Shown one piece after another: positions 20,279 through 28,911 of a stretch of 64,000 nucleotides of DNA. The notes under the pieces are model-generated. The model was not told the origin of the DNA. It worked only from the letters and a program-made list of their open reading frames with translations, and searched no databases. Source of the DNA: JACCTU01 sp963809175 (GTDB lineage: Bacteria > Actinomycetota > Thermoleophilia > Gaiellales > Gaiellaceae); contig CAWEIK010000003.1 of assembly GCA_963809175.1 (NCBI GenBank), forward strand, positions 62,001 through 126,000. Reading direction: 5' to 3'. Positions within the stretch are counted from its first letter, which is position 1, and the number at the start of each line of letters is the position of its first letter. Made by a program: the position numbers and the translations under genes.

Positions 20279-21963
20279 GTGACCGACTACGTCGTCGTCG
20301 AGGTCTCCCGGCGGGGCCGCATGCTCGTCGGGGAGCCGATCTTCACGCCCGGGGTGCCGATCCCGTTGGACAAGCACGGGCTCGGGGACCTCGGGGCGGG
20401 GGACCTGGCGGTGGTCAAGAAGCAGCGCGGGCGCGCTCGGCTCGAGCGTTCGCTCGGGCCTGCGGACCGGATCGAGAACGTCCTCCAGGGGCTGCTCGAG
20501 CACGAGGGCCTTCGCCATGAGTTCGAGCCGTTCGACCTGCCGGAGCCGAGCATCGAGGGTCGTGTCGACCTACGCGAGCTGCTGACGTTCACGATCGACC
20601 CCGAGACCGCGAAGGACTTCGACGACGCGATCTCCACGCGGCGCGAAGACGACGGGATCCGCGTCTGGGTCCACATCGCCGACGTGTCGTGGTTCGTGCC
20701 GGCGGGGTCGCCGCTCGATCGAGGGGCCGCAGAACGCGCGCTGTCCGTCTACGTCCCGGGCTTCGTCGCTCCGATGCTTCCGCACGAGCTCGCGGACGAC
20801 GCGTGCTCGCTCCGGCCCGACGTCGACCGGCTGTGCGTCACGGTCGAGGTGCTGTTCGACAGTTCGCTGGAGGCCGGGGAGCCGACGTTCTACCGATCGG
20901 TGATCCGCTCGAACGAGCGACTGACGTACGGGCAGGCCGAATCGATCCTCGCAGGGCGCGAGCACGCGCCGGACGACCTCGCCGAGGGGCTGCGGCTCGC
21001 AGAGACGATCGCGCTCGAGCTCAGGCGGCGGCGATTCGCGCGCGGTGCGCTTCGGATCGCCGGTGCCGAGATCGCGTTCGCGTTCGACGGCGACGGGGGC
21101 GTCGAGAAGGCGTGGCTCGAGTCCGAGCCGCACGCGCACGCGCTGATCGAAGAGCTGATGATCCTCGCGAACGAGGCCGTGGCCGGCTTGCTGGCCGGGC
21201 GTCGCCGCGAAGCGCTCTTCCGCGTGCACGAGCGGCCGGAGCCGCTCTCGGTCACGCGGTTGCTCGCGAAGCTGACCTCGGTCGAGGTCCCGACGCCGCC
21301 GGCGCCCGACGCCGACCACATGACGCCGCAGCAGGCGGCGAGGATCGCGGCCGAGGCGAGCGAGCGCGTGAGCGAGTACGTGGCGCACTCCAAACGGGGC
21401 AAGGAGGCGTTTCCCTCGCTCGTGTTGCGCGCGCTCAAGCAGGCGCGCTACCACCCGCAGAACCTCGGGCACTCGGGGCTCGCGAGCACCGCGTACTGCC
21501 ACTTCACGTCGCCGATCCGGCGCTACCCGGACCTCGTCGTCCATCGGGCGCTGCTCCGCGAGATCGGTGCGACCGACGAACCGCTCCCGGAGGATCTCGA
21601 AGCGGCAGCCGAGCACTGCTCGGTCAAGGAGCGCGAGGCGGGCGAGGTCGAGTACCGCGCGGACGACATCGTTGCCGCGTGGCTGCTCGAGGACGTGCTC
21701 TTCGAGCGCGGGTGGAGGAGCCGTTTGTCGGCGAGATCACGGGGATGATCGGCTCCGGTCTCTTCATTCGCTTCGGCGACGTCTTCGAGGGCTACCTGCC
21801 GGCGCGGCGGCTCCCCGGCGACTACTACGAGATCGACGCGCTCGAGACGCGCCTGGTCGGCCGTCGCGGCGGTCGGATCTTCCGGCTCGGAGACCCGATC
21901 GACGTCCGCGTCCAGGAGATCCGGAAAAACGAAGGCAAGGTCGAGCTGTCGCTGGCAGGGTAG
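20279..21963 (+). CDS. RNB-domain exoribonuclease (RNase II/R family), frame broken
   Basis: A 3'-5' exoribonuclease. The RNB catalytic domain is clear: FTIDPETAKDFDDAISTRRE supplies the catalytic aspartates, and ADVSWFVPAGSPLDRGA and YCHFTSPIRRYPDLVVHR are signature segments. The C-terminal S1 RNA-binding domain (VGEITGMIGSGLFIRFGDVF) lies in another frame: the first frame ends at 21748 after FERGWRSRLSARSRG, while EEPFVGEITG continues to 21963. A one-base loss near 21,708 explains this. The whole protein would be about 560 residues, shorter than RNase R. It starts with GTG 10 bases after ftsX and may be co-transcribed with it. This is the first of many indels in the window. Confidence 0.85.
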
Positions 21964-21995
21964 GATGCGCTGCAACTGCGCACGTTAGGAGGGAC

Positions 21996-22892
21996 ATGAG
22001 ACTCGAAGGCATCCACCACGTGACGGCGATCACGGGCGACGCCCCGGCGAACGTCGACTTCTATGTAGACACGCTCGGCCTCCGTCTGGTGAAGAAGACC
22101 GTCAACCAGGACGACCCGACCGTCTACCACCTGTTCTACGCCGACGAGAAGGGCAGCGCCGGGAGCGACATCACCTTCTTCGAGTACCCGGGCGCGGCAC
22201 GCGGGCGCGCGGGGGCGGGAATGGTTCACCGCGTGCTCTGGCGCGTCGGCTCCGAGGACTCGCTCGACTTCTGGGCGGAACGGCTCGGCGTGGAGCGCAA
22301 CGGCGACACGCTGCGCTTCGCCGATCCCGAGGGCCTCGAGCACGAGCTCGTCATCGACACGAGCGGCGAGGAGCCGCTGACCGCAGAGCATCCGGAGATC
22401 CCGGCGGAGCACCGCTCTGCGCGGCTTCGCGGGCGTGCGCGCCTTTGCGAGCGATCCGTCGCGCAGCGACGGGTTTCTGAGCGCGCTCGGCTTCGAGCCG
22501 GGCTGGGTCGCCCGCGGCGAGCACCGCAGCGGCACCTACGACTACGACCAGCGCCAGAGGGCGCGGGAGTGCCCGGCGCGGGCACGGTGCACCACGTCGC
22601 GTGGGGCTCGACGCCGGAAGAGCACGAGGCGTGGCGCGAGCGAGCGCAGGAGGCAGGCGGACGACCGACGCCGGTGATCGAGCGCTTCTACTTCAAGTCG
22701 ATCTACTTCCGCGAGCCGAGCGGGGTGCTGTTCGAGATCGCGACGCTCGGGCCGGGCTTCACGGCGGACGAGCCGCTCGAGTCGCTCGGCGAGCGGCTCT
22801 CGCTGCCGCCGGCGTTCGAGTCGCTCCGCGAGCAGATCGAGCCGAAGCTGACGCCGATCCGGAACCCGCGCGAGGCGTGGCAGAAGACCTGA
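21996..22892 (+). CDS. Ring-cleaving dioxygenase, VOC/glyoxalase superfamily (MhqO-like)
   Basis: A two-module vicinal-oxygen-chelate protein similar to hydroquinone ring-cleavage enzymes such as MhqO. The first module starts RLEGIHHVTAITGDAPANVD and includes DTLGLRLVKKTVNQDDP; the second contains GTVHHVAWGS, the ERFYFKSIYFREPSGVLFE metal-site region and the C-terminal GPGFTADEP. The His of GIHHVT, the His of HHVAWG and the Glu of FREPSGVLFE are the likely iron ligands. The ATG has a strong AGGAGGG. The middle section (about 22,425 to 22,555) is read in the wrong frame between two compensating indels; the correct text there includes VRAFASDPSRSDGFLSALG. The next gene overlaps the 3' end. Confidence 0.82.
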   Translation: MRLEGIHHVTAITGDAPANVDFYVDTLGLRLVKKTVNQDDPTVYHLFYADEKGSAGSDITFFEYPGAARGRAGAGMVHRVLWRVGSEDSLDFWAERLGVERNGDTLRFADPEGLEHELVIDTSGEEPLTAEHPEIPAEHRSARLRGRARLCERSVAQRRVSERARLRAGLGRPRRAPQRHLRLRPAPEGAGVPGAGTVHHVAWGSTPEEHEAWRERAQEAGGRPTPVIERFYFKSIYFREPSGVLFEIATLGPGFTADEPLESLGERLSLPPAFESLREQIEPKLTPIRNPREAWQKT

Positions 22893-23513
22893 CCGTCCGC
22901 GTCCGCGAGGCGTCGGGCGAGCCCGAGGGCGCGCTCGTCCTCTTCCACGGGCGCGGCGCCGACGAGCACGATCTCGTGCCGCTCTTCGACGTGCTCGACC
23001 CCGAGCGGCGCTTCGTCGGCCTCACGCCGCGCGGGCCGCTGAGCCTGCCGCCCGGCGGCGCGCACTGGTACGCAGTGCACGAGATCGGCTATCCCGGACC
23101 CTTCGACGTTCCTGCCGACGTACGCGCTGGTCGGCGAGTGGCTCGACGGGCTCGGCTTTCCGCCCGAGCGCATCGATCCTCGGCGGCTTCTCGCAGGGCG
23201 CGGTGATGAGCTACGCGCTGTCGCTCGGGCGTGGACGGCCGCGCCCGGCGTCGGTGCTCGCGCTCAGCGGGTTCGTGCCGACCGTCGAGGGCTCGAGCTC
23301 GACCTCGAGCCACCGCTGGCGCGGTACGCGATCGGCCACGGCACGCTCGACCCGGTGATCCGCGTCGAGTGGGGGCGCCGCGCCCGGACGCTGCTCGAGG
23401 AGGCGGGCGCAGAGGTGCGCTACGCCGAGTACCCGCTCCCGCACACGATCCACCCGGGCTTCCTGCTCCAGGTGCGCGACTGGCTCACCGAGCGCGTCGG
23501 CACGGCGGTCTGA
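22877..23513 (+). CDS. Phospholipase/carboxylesterase family hydrolase (MhqD-like), frame broken
   Basis: An alpha/beta hydrolase of the carboxylesterase family, paired with the ring-cleaving dioxygenase as MhqD is with MhqO. Starting from GTG 22877, the visible parts in order are GALVLFHGRGADEHDLVPLF (oxyanion region), LVGEWLDGLGFPPER, the nucleophile elbow LGGFSQGAVMSYALSLG, ALSGFVPTVEG, the acid in GTLDPVIRVEW and the His in PLPHTIHPGFLLQVRDWL. These segments are spread over three frames, so at least three indels (about 23,102; 23,167; 23,290) break the gene. The start overlaps the dioxygenase stop and the stop overlaps the smpB start, so the three genes look like one operon. Confidence 0.78.
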
Positions 23514-23965
23514 TGGCCGACAAGCTGATCGTCGACAATCGCCGGGCGCGACACGACTACCACCTGACCGACCGCGTCGAGGCCGGCCTCGCGCTCGTCG
23601 GCACGGAGGTCAAGTCACTGCGCGAGGGGCAGGCGAACCTCCAGCGCGCGTACGGCGAGATCCGCGACGGCGAGGCGTGGCTCGTCGGCGCGCACATCGC
23701 CGAGTACGGCCACGGCAACGTCTCGAACCACGACCCTGATCGCGAGCGCAAGCTGCTGCTCAAGCGGCGTGAGATCGACTCCCTCGCGGACAAGGTGCGA
23801 GAGCGCGGCCTCACGCTCGTGCCGACCAAGCTCTACTTCAAGAACGGCAAGGTGAAGGTGGAGCTCGCCGTCGGCAAGGGCAAGCAGGCGCAGGACAAGC
23901 GCCGCGACATCGCGAAGCGCGACGCCGACCGGGAGATGGAGCGGGCGGTGAAGGCCCGCCGTTGA
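23513..23965 (+). CDS. smpB: SsrA-binding protein SmpB
   Basis: SmpB binds the tRNA-like domain of tmRNA and brings it to stalled ribosomes for trans-translation. The 150 residues show the SmpB core: NRRARHDYHLTDRVEAGLAL, GTEVKSLREGQANLQRAYGE, the RNA-binding DPDRERKLLLKRREID and LYFKNGKVKVELAVGKGK, then the basic tail KQAQDKRRDIAKRDADREME ending VKARR that enters the mRNA channel. The ATG overlaps the previous stop (TGATG). Its partner ssrA lies at 39.7 kb. Confidence 0.97.
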   Translation: MADKLIVDNRRARHDYHLTDRVEAGLALVGTEVKSLREGQANLQRAYGEIRDGEAWLVGAHIAEYGHGNVSNHDPDRERKLLLKRREIDSLADKVRERGLTLVPTKLYFKNGKVKVELAVGKGKQAQDKRRDIAKRDADREMERAVKARR

Positions 23966-24062
23966 CCGTCTTTACGAAACCCTGATCTTGACCCTGGAAT
24001 CCGGAGGGTTATCGCGCCCGTAGGCTCGGGTACCAGCGAACGAAGCCGTCAAGGGGGGGAAA
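23966..24062 (+). promoter_or_regulatory. Intergenic region before the secreted propeller-like gene
   Basis: 97 bases without a gene. AAGGGGGGG directly before the ATG is a Shine-Dalgarno for the next gene. A TTGACC at 23988-23993 is -35-like, but no -10 lies at the right distance. Confidence 0.25.
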
Positions 24063-24970
24063 ATGATTCGGAAGCTCATCGCCACAACCGTGGTCATGCT
24101 CGCCGTGGCGAGCGGCGTTGCCGCCGCCGCGCCGTCGTATCCGGCGACGATCGCGCTGCCGCGCGGGTTCCAGCCGGAGGGGATCTCGATTCGCGCGAAC
24201 ACGTTCTACGTCGGCTCGATTCCGACCGGGTCGATCTACCGCGGCAATCTGCGTACCGGCACGGGGTCGGTGTTCGTCCAGCGCAGCGGACGCGCGGCGA
24301 TCGGCGTCGAGGCCGACAACCGCAACCGGCTGTTCGTCGCCGGAGGGCCGACCGGCAAGGCGTTCGTCTACAACGCGCGCACCGGCGCGGACATCGCCTC
24401 ATACGACCTCGCGCCGGGGTTCATCAACGACGTCGTCGTGACTCGGACCGGCGCGTACTTCACGAACTCGAACCTCGCCGAGCTCTATCGCATACCGATC
24501 GGGCCTGGAGGCCGCTCTCGGCTCCGACCGTGCAAAAGATCGCGCTGAAGCCTCCCTACGCACAGGGCTCAGGTTTCAACGTGAACGGGATCGACGCGAC
24601 GCCGAACGGACGCTGGCTCGTGATCGTCCAGAGCAACACCGGCAAGCTGTTCCGGGTGAACCCGTCGACCGGCGCGACGGTCGAGATCGCGCTCGGCGGT
24701 GCAGACGTGATGAGGGGCGACGGGATCCTGCTCGACGGCAGGACGCTCTACGTCGTGCAGAACACGTTGAACAAGATCGCGGTGATCCGCGTGAACTCGG
24801 CACTCACGACGGGGCGGGTCCTGACGCACATCGAAGACTCGCGCTTCGCGGTGCCGACGACGATCGACGATCTCGGCCGCAGGCTCTACGCGGTCAATGC
24901 GCGCTTCGGCTCGCCGCCTGCGACGACCGATTACCAGGTCATCCAGGTCCGCAAGCCCAACGGCAGCTGA
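24063..24970 (+). CDS. Secreted SMP-30/propeller-like protein, frame broken
   Basis: An exported protein with repeated short beta-strand motifs resembling SMP-30/gluconolactonase-type or NHL-type propellers. The signal peptide is clear (IRKLIATTVVMLAVASGVAA, then APSYPATIALPRGFQPEGIS). Blade-like repeats follow: FYVGSIPTGSIYRGNLRTG, LFVAGGPTGKAFVYNARTG, YFTNSNLAELYRIPIG. After an indel near 24,510 the second half continues in another frame: VQKIALKPPYAQGSGFNVNG, LVIVQSNTGKLFRVNPSTG, LYVVQNTLNKIAVIRVNS, and ends with RKPNGS. Total about 300 residues. The substrate is unknown; it may be a lactonase or simply a binding propeller. Confidence 0.72.
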
Positions 24971-24974
24971 GCAC

Positions 24975-25010
24975 GTGACGGGCGGGTGCCGTTCGGCACC
25001 CGCCCGTCAC
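24975..25010. terminator. Bidirectional terminator
   Basis: A perfect 16-bp stem (24975-24990 with 24995-25010; arms beginning GTGACGGGCG and GGCACCCGCC), loop GTTC, between convergent genes. The stop codon of the minus-strand cyclase gene (25007-25009) lies inside the stem. Confidence 0.75.
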
Positions 25011-28000
25011 GGCAGCGGGATCGGCGGAAGCGACACCACGCCCAGCTGGTCGAGCAGGCTCTGCGCGCGAGCGGAGTTTCGCTCCACGTCCTCGCCGATC
25101 GCTGCGAGCGCCTGGTGGGCGAGTGCCTGCTCGTACTCGGCCTCCGTGGTCTGCGCCGTGGCCAGGCTTTCCTCGAACGACGCTCGCGCCTCCTCGGTGA
25201 CCCCGGCCTGGGCGCGTGCGTAGCCCACGAGTCGAAGCAACCCCGCCTCGAGTGGCGATCCGCCGCTCGCGCGCGCCTCGGCGAGTGCCGACACCGCGCG
25301 CTCGAGCGCTCGTTCGGGCCGATCGCCGCGCAGCACGTCCAGCTCGGCGAGCCGGGCCTGGGCTTCCAGCATGAAGGACGCCGCTTTCAGGTCGCCGAAC
25401 CCGTCGAGCGCGGCCTCCAGCGCCTGCTCGGCCTCGTTGAAGCGCCCTTCCCTCGCCGCCAGCCGACCGAGATTCCCGGCGGCGACGTGCTCGAGGAAAC
25501 GTGCGTGCGCGCCCTGAAACACTGCGGCAGCTTCCTCGAAGAGCTCGCGCGCCTCGTCGGTGCGTCCCTGGTCGGAGAGGATCTCGGCGATGTTTCCCAC
25601 GATCGTCGCCGCGCCGACGACGTCGCCGATTCGCTCGCGCAGGCGCCTGCTCTGCTCGTAGTGCCCGAGTGCATCGTCCCACCGGCCCTCGTAGTAGGCA
25701 TCGATGCCGAGGTTGTTGAGGACGTTCGCCTGGCCGAGGAGATCGCCCAGCTCCTCGTAGATCGGCAGTGCGATGCCGCGAAAGTCCCGCCGTTCCGCCC
25801 AGCCCAGCGACGTGTACGAGAGGTGCAGGAGGTAGTACCCGTGGGCTGCGCTCTCGAGATCCTGGATCGCGAGCGCGGTCGGAACGACGTCGCGGCACCA
25901 GCGGATGCACTCGGCGAGCTTTCCCTGGCGCAGCCGCACCCCGGCCGTCGCGAGGCCGAGCCGCACGATGTGGCGGGTCTGCTCCTCGCCCTTCGGCAGC
26001 GCCTGCGCGGCGGTGCGGCCGTTCGAGTACCGGCGCAGCGCGCCGACGTAGTCGCCCTCGCGCTCACGGACGACTCCTTGCTTGAGCAGCAGCGCGGGTT
26101 GGCGGCCCGGCGCCTCTGCAAGCCGCGCGGCCTGTCGATACGCGTGTCCCGCGTCCTCGTACTGTCCGGCGAGCTCCGACACGTCGCCCAGCGACTCCCA
26201 CACGTCCGCGACGGCGTCGCGCTCGAGCTCGGAAAGGCCCTTCTTGGCGTCGAGCGCGCGGCGATAGAACTCCGCGGCGTCCGCATTCGCCGACTTCGCG
26301 CGAGCGCGCTCGGCGGCGACGAGCGAGTAGCTCCACGCCTTCCCGTGCACCTCTGCGCGTAGGAAGTGCAGCGAGAGGACCTCGGCGAGCTCCTCCGTCT
26401 CATCCGCCCGCAAGCGCTCGTACGCTTCTCCGACGCGTGCGTGAAGCTCGCGCCGGCGTCGATAGGGAAGGCCCTCGTACGCCGCGTCGCGGAAGAGTGC
26501 GTGGCGGAACCGATACGCGCCGGCGACGTTCGGGTCGCGTTCGACGAACTCGGTGAGCCGGTCCCACGCCTCGGAGTCCGATGCCGCCGAGGGATCGCCG
26601 GCGAGCACGAGCTCGAGCACGTCGCTCGCGAAGGTCGGGCCGAGCACGGAGGCCCAACGAAGGAGTGCGCGGTCCGGAGCGGAGAGGCGGTCGATGCGCG
26701 CGCCGATGAGCGCCTCCACGGTGTCGGGAAGATCTTCGGACTGCCCGGAGTCGGCGCCGCGTGCGGAGACGAGCTCCTGGAGGAAGAGCGGGTTGCCTCC
26801 GGCGCGCTCCGCGATCGCGTGAAGCTCGTCGGCCGCGAGGCCCTCGGGCGCGGCAGAGACTGCGAGCTTCCTCGCGTCTTCGTCCGGGAGCGGATCGAGC
26901 CTGATCGTGAACGCCGGAACCGGCGGCGTCCCCTCGGCCGCCGAGAAGCCACCGGCAACGGGACGGCGTGTCGTGCACGCGAACCAGGGTTTCCCCTGGA
27001 GCTGGAGCGCGAGGTGCCGGAGCAGGTCGGCAGACGCCTCGTCCATCCAGTGGACGTCCTCGAACAGAATCATGGTCGGCGAAGCGAGGAGCGACTCCAG
27101 CAGCGTCGTGACGACGCCGTGGAGTCGCACTCGCCGGAACGCCGGCTGGAGGTCGTCGACCTCCGGGGTCGCCTCGACCGGGGCGTCGAGCGCGAGCCCC
27201 AGTAGCGGAATCCAGGGCACGAGCTCCGGCGCGAGCGACTCGAGCCGACCGCGAAGCGCCGCCGAGTTCTCGGCCGGATCGGCGCCGAGCGGGACATCGA
27301 GCAGGCGGCGGACGAGCTCGCGGAACGGGAAGTACGGAGTCGTCGACTCGTACTGCTCGCAGGCAGTCACGACCGGCGACAGATCCTCCGCCTGCGCACG
27401 CACTTCGTCGACGAGGCGAGACTTGCCGATCCCGGGCTCGCCGATCAGCTCGGCCAGCGTGCCGAAGCCGGCGCGCGCGGGGCCGAGCGCCGCGCTCAAC
27501 ACCGCGAGCTCGCGCTCGCGGTCGACCATCGGGAGTCGCGGCCGGTCGGCCGTCGTGCGCAGGCCGACGACCGGGCCGAGGTCGATCGCTTCGATCGGCT
27601 CCGCCTTGCCCTTGACCTGGAACGGGGGCAAGGCGGTCCCGGCGAACACCGTCTGCGAACGCGCGACGACGTCCGCCGGCACGAGAACCTGCCCCCGCTC
27701 GGCGCGCGCCATCAGGCGCGCCGCCAACGCAGCGGTGTCGCCGAGGACGGTGTACGTCCTCCGGAACGGCGCGCCCACTTCGCCCGCGAAGACGCGGCCG
27801 CGATTCACTCCGTGCTGCACGTGCAGCCGTGTCTCCGCCTCCGCGATCCTGCGAACTGTGCGGAGGATTCGCTCCTCGTCGTTCTCCGACGCGACCGGCG
27901 CCCCGGCCACGAGGACGATCCGTCCGCCGTCGCGGTCGATGTCGCTCTCGAGGAAGCACACGTCGTACTCCTCCGCCGCTGCCTGCACGGACTCGACCAG

Positions 28001-28819
28001 CTCCGCCAGCGCGGCCGCCGCGTCGTCTGGCCCGCCGCTTGTGAGGAGCTCGTCCACGCCGCCGAAGCGCACGAACGCGATAGCGGCCGCGCGGTGCTCG
28101 CCCTCGGCTGCGGCGGTGGCGATGTGCTGCCGCACTCCGACCGGGACGAAGGCCGCGAGGTCGAGCCCCGACGTGTCGGGGAGCGGCTGCAGCTCCCCCG
28201 CGGCGTCCGGCTGCGCCCGGAGGAGGAACCCCTCTCCTCTCTTCTCTCCGAGGACTTGCGGATCGAGCAGCGCAGCGGTCGACTCGCTGACGAGGATCTC
28301 GCCGGCCTCGGATGCAGCTTCCATCTCGACGGTCGTCGTTGCCGCAGGACCGGTGACCAGGAGCTCTCTGTGCGAGCGGCCGACCAGGAAGAAGTCGAAC
28401 GACCCGCTGTGCGCTCCGACGTGCATGCGGAGCGTCACCTGGCCTGCAGACGTGCGCAGGTGTCCGATCTCGCGCAGCATGCTGCGCATGTCGAACGCCG
28501 CTCGGGTCGCGCGAGCTGCGTGGTCTTCGCCCGAGAAGAAGAGGAGGAGCGCGTCGCCGCCGAACTTCAGCAGCCCGCCGCCGCGCGCGTAGGCGACGTC
28601 GAGCAGCTGCGCGAACGTCGCGTTCATGACGTCCGTGACCTCCTCGGCGCCGGCTTTTCCCTTGGCGGCCAGCCGCTCCGACATCGCCGTGAAGCCCGAG
28701 ACGTCGACGAACGCCATCGTTCCGTCCAGGCGCCGATGCAGAGCGTCGGGGTCGCTCAACGCCCATTCGACCACGATCCGCGGCACATAGGCGGTCAGGT
28801 CAGCGCGAGGGGGCTCCAT
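25007..28819 (-). CDS. Adenylate-cyclase-like regulator with AAA/STAND ATPase and TPR repeats
   Basis: A 1,270-residue cytoplasmic signalling protein. Residues about 30-190 form a class III nucleotide cyclase domain; both metal-site aspartates look present (AFVDVSGFTAMSERL, LKFGGDALLLFF). A second, degenerate cyclase domain spans about 235-400 (IAFVRFGGVDELL; FAGEVGAPFRRTYTVLGDTA). An ATPase domain follows, with Walker A ELIGEPGIGKSRLVDEV near 465 and Walker B MILFEDVHWMDEAS near 575. The C-terminal half is helical repeats of TPR type (AYRQAARLAEAPGRQ; YEELGDLLGQANVLNNLGID). No DNA-binding domain is seen. The gene is intact and stands alone, divergent from the giant secreted protein. The architecture is common in actinobacteria; the signal and product are unknown. 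Confidence 0.88.
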   Translation of the reverse strand: MEPPRADLTAYVPRIVVEWALSDPDALHRRLDGTMAFVDVSGFTAMSERLAAKGKAGAEEVTDVMNATFAQLLDVAYARGGGLLKFGGDALLLFFSGEDHAARATRAAFDMRSMLREIGHLRTSAGQVTLRMHVGAHSGSFDFFLVGRSHRELLVTGPAATTTVEMEAASEAGEILVSESTAALLDPQVLGEKRGEGFLLRAQPDAAGELQPLPDTSGLDLAAFVPVGVRQHIATAAAEGEHRAAAIAFVRFGGVDELLTSGGPDDAAAALAELVESVQAAAEEYDVCFLESDIDRDGGRIVLVAGAPVASENDEERILRTVRRIAEAETRLHVQHGVNRGRVFAGEVGAPFRRTYTVLGDTAALAARLMARAERGQVLVPADVVARSQTVFAGTALPPFQVKGKAEPIEAIDLGPVVGLRTTADRPRLPMVDRERELAVLSAALGPARAGFGTLAELIGEPGIGKSRLVDEVRAQAEDLSPVVTACEQYESTTPYFPFRELVRRLLDVPLGADPAENSAALRGRLESLAPELVPWIPLLGLALDAPVEATPEVDDLQPAFRRVRLHGVVTTLLESLLASPTMILFEDVHWMDEASADLLRHLALQLQGKPWFACTTRRPVAGGFSAAEGTPPVPAFTIRLDPLPDEDARKLAVSAAPEGLAADELHAIAERAGGNPLFLQELVSARGADSGQSEDLPDTVEALIGARIDRLSAPDRALLRWASVLGPTFASDVLELVLAGDPSAASDSEAWDRLTEFVERDPNVAGAYRFRHALFRDAAYEGLPYRRRRELHARVGEAYERLRADETEELAEVLSLHFLRAEVHGKAWSYSLVAAERARAKSANADAAEFYRRALDAKKGLSELERDAVADVWESLGDVSELAGQYEDAGHAYRQAARLAEAPGRQPALLLKQGVVREREGDYVGALRRYSNGRTAAQALPKGEEQTRHIVRLGLATAGVRLRQGKLAECIRWCRDVVPTALAIQDLESAAHGYYLLHLSYTSLGWAERRDFRGIALPIYEELGDLLGQANVLNNLGIDAYYEGRWDDALGHYEQSRRLRERIGDVVGAATIVGNIAEILSDQGRTDEARELFEEAAAVFQGAHARFLEHVAAGNLGRLAAREGRFNEAEQALEAALDGFGDLKAASFMLEAQARLAELDVLRGDRPERALERAVSALAEARASGGSPLEAGLLRLVGYARAQAGVTEEARASFEESLATAQTTEAEYEQALAHQALAAIGEDVERNSARAQSLLDQLGVVSLPPIPLP

Positions 28820-28837
28820 CCGGCGATTGTGCAGACA

Positions 28838-28866
28838 TTGACAAGGCTCGCGTAGAGGGAGATAAC
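28838..28866 (+). promoter_or_regulatory. Sigma-70-type promoter of the giant secreted protein gene
   Basis: A perfect -35 TTGACA (28838-28843), a 17-base spacer and GATAAC (28861-28866, 4 of 6 to TATAAT). It lies in the 92-base divergent gap and points toward the gene at 28912, which has the Shine-Dalgarno GGAGGGAG just before its ATG. Confidence 0.6.
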
Positions 28867-28911
28867 TCCGGGACGGTCGCCGAGAGGGGGCACCAGGTGG
28901 AGGGGAGGGAG

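Noticed and set aside
23985..24016. Promoter TTGACC before the secreted propeller-like gene
   Set aside because: No -10 hexamer at 16-18 bases; the nearest candidates do not fit.
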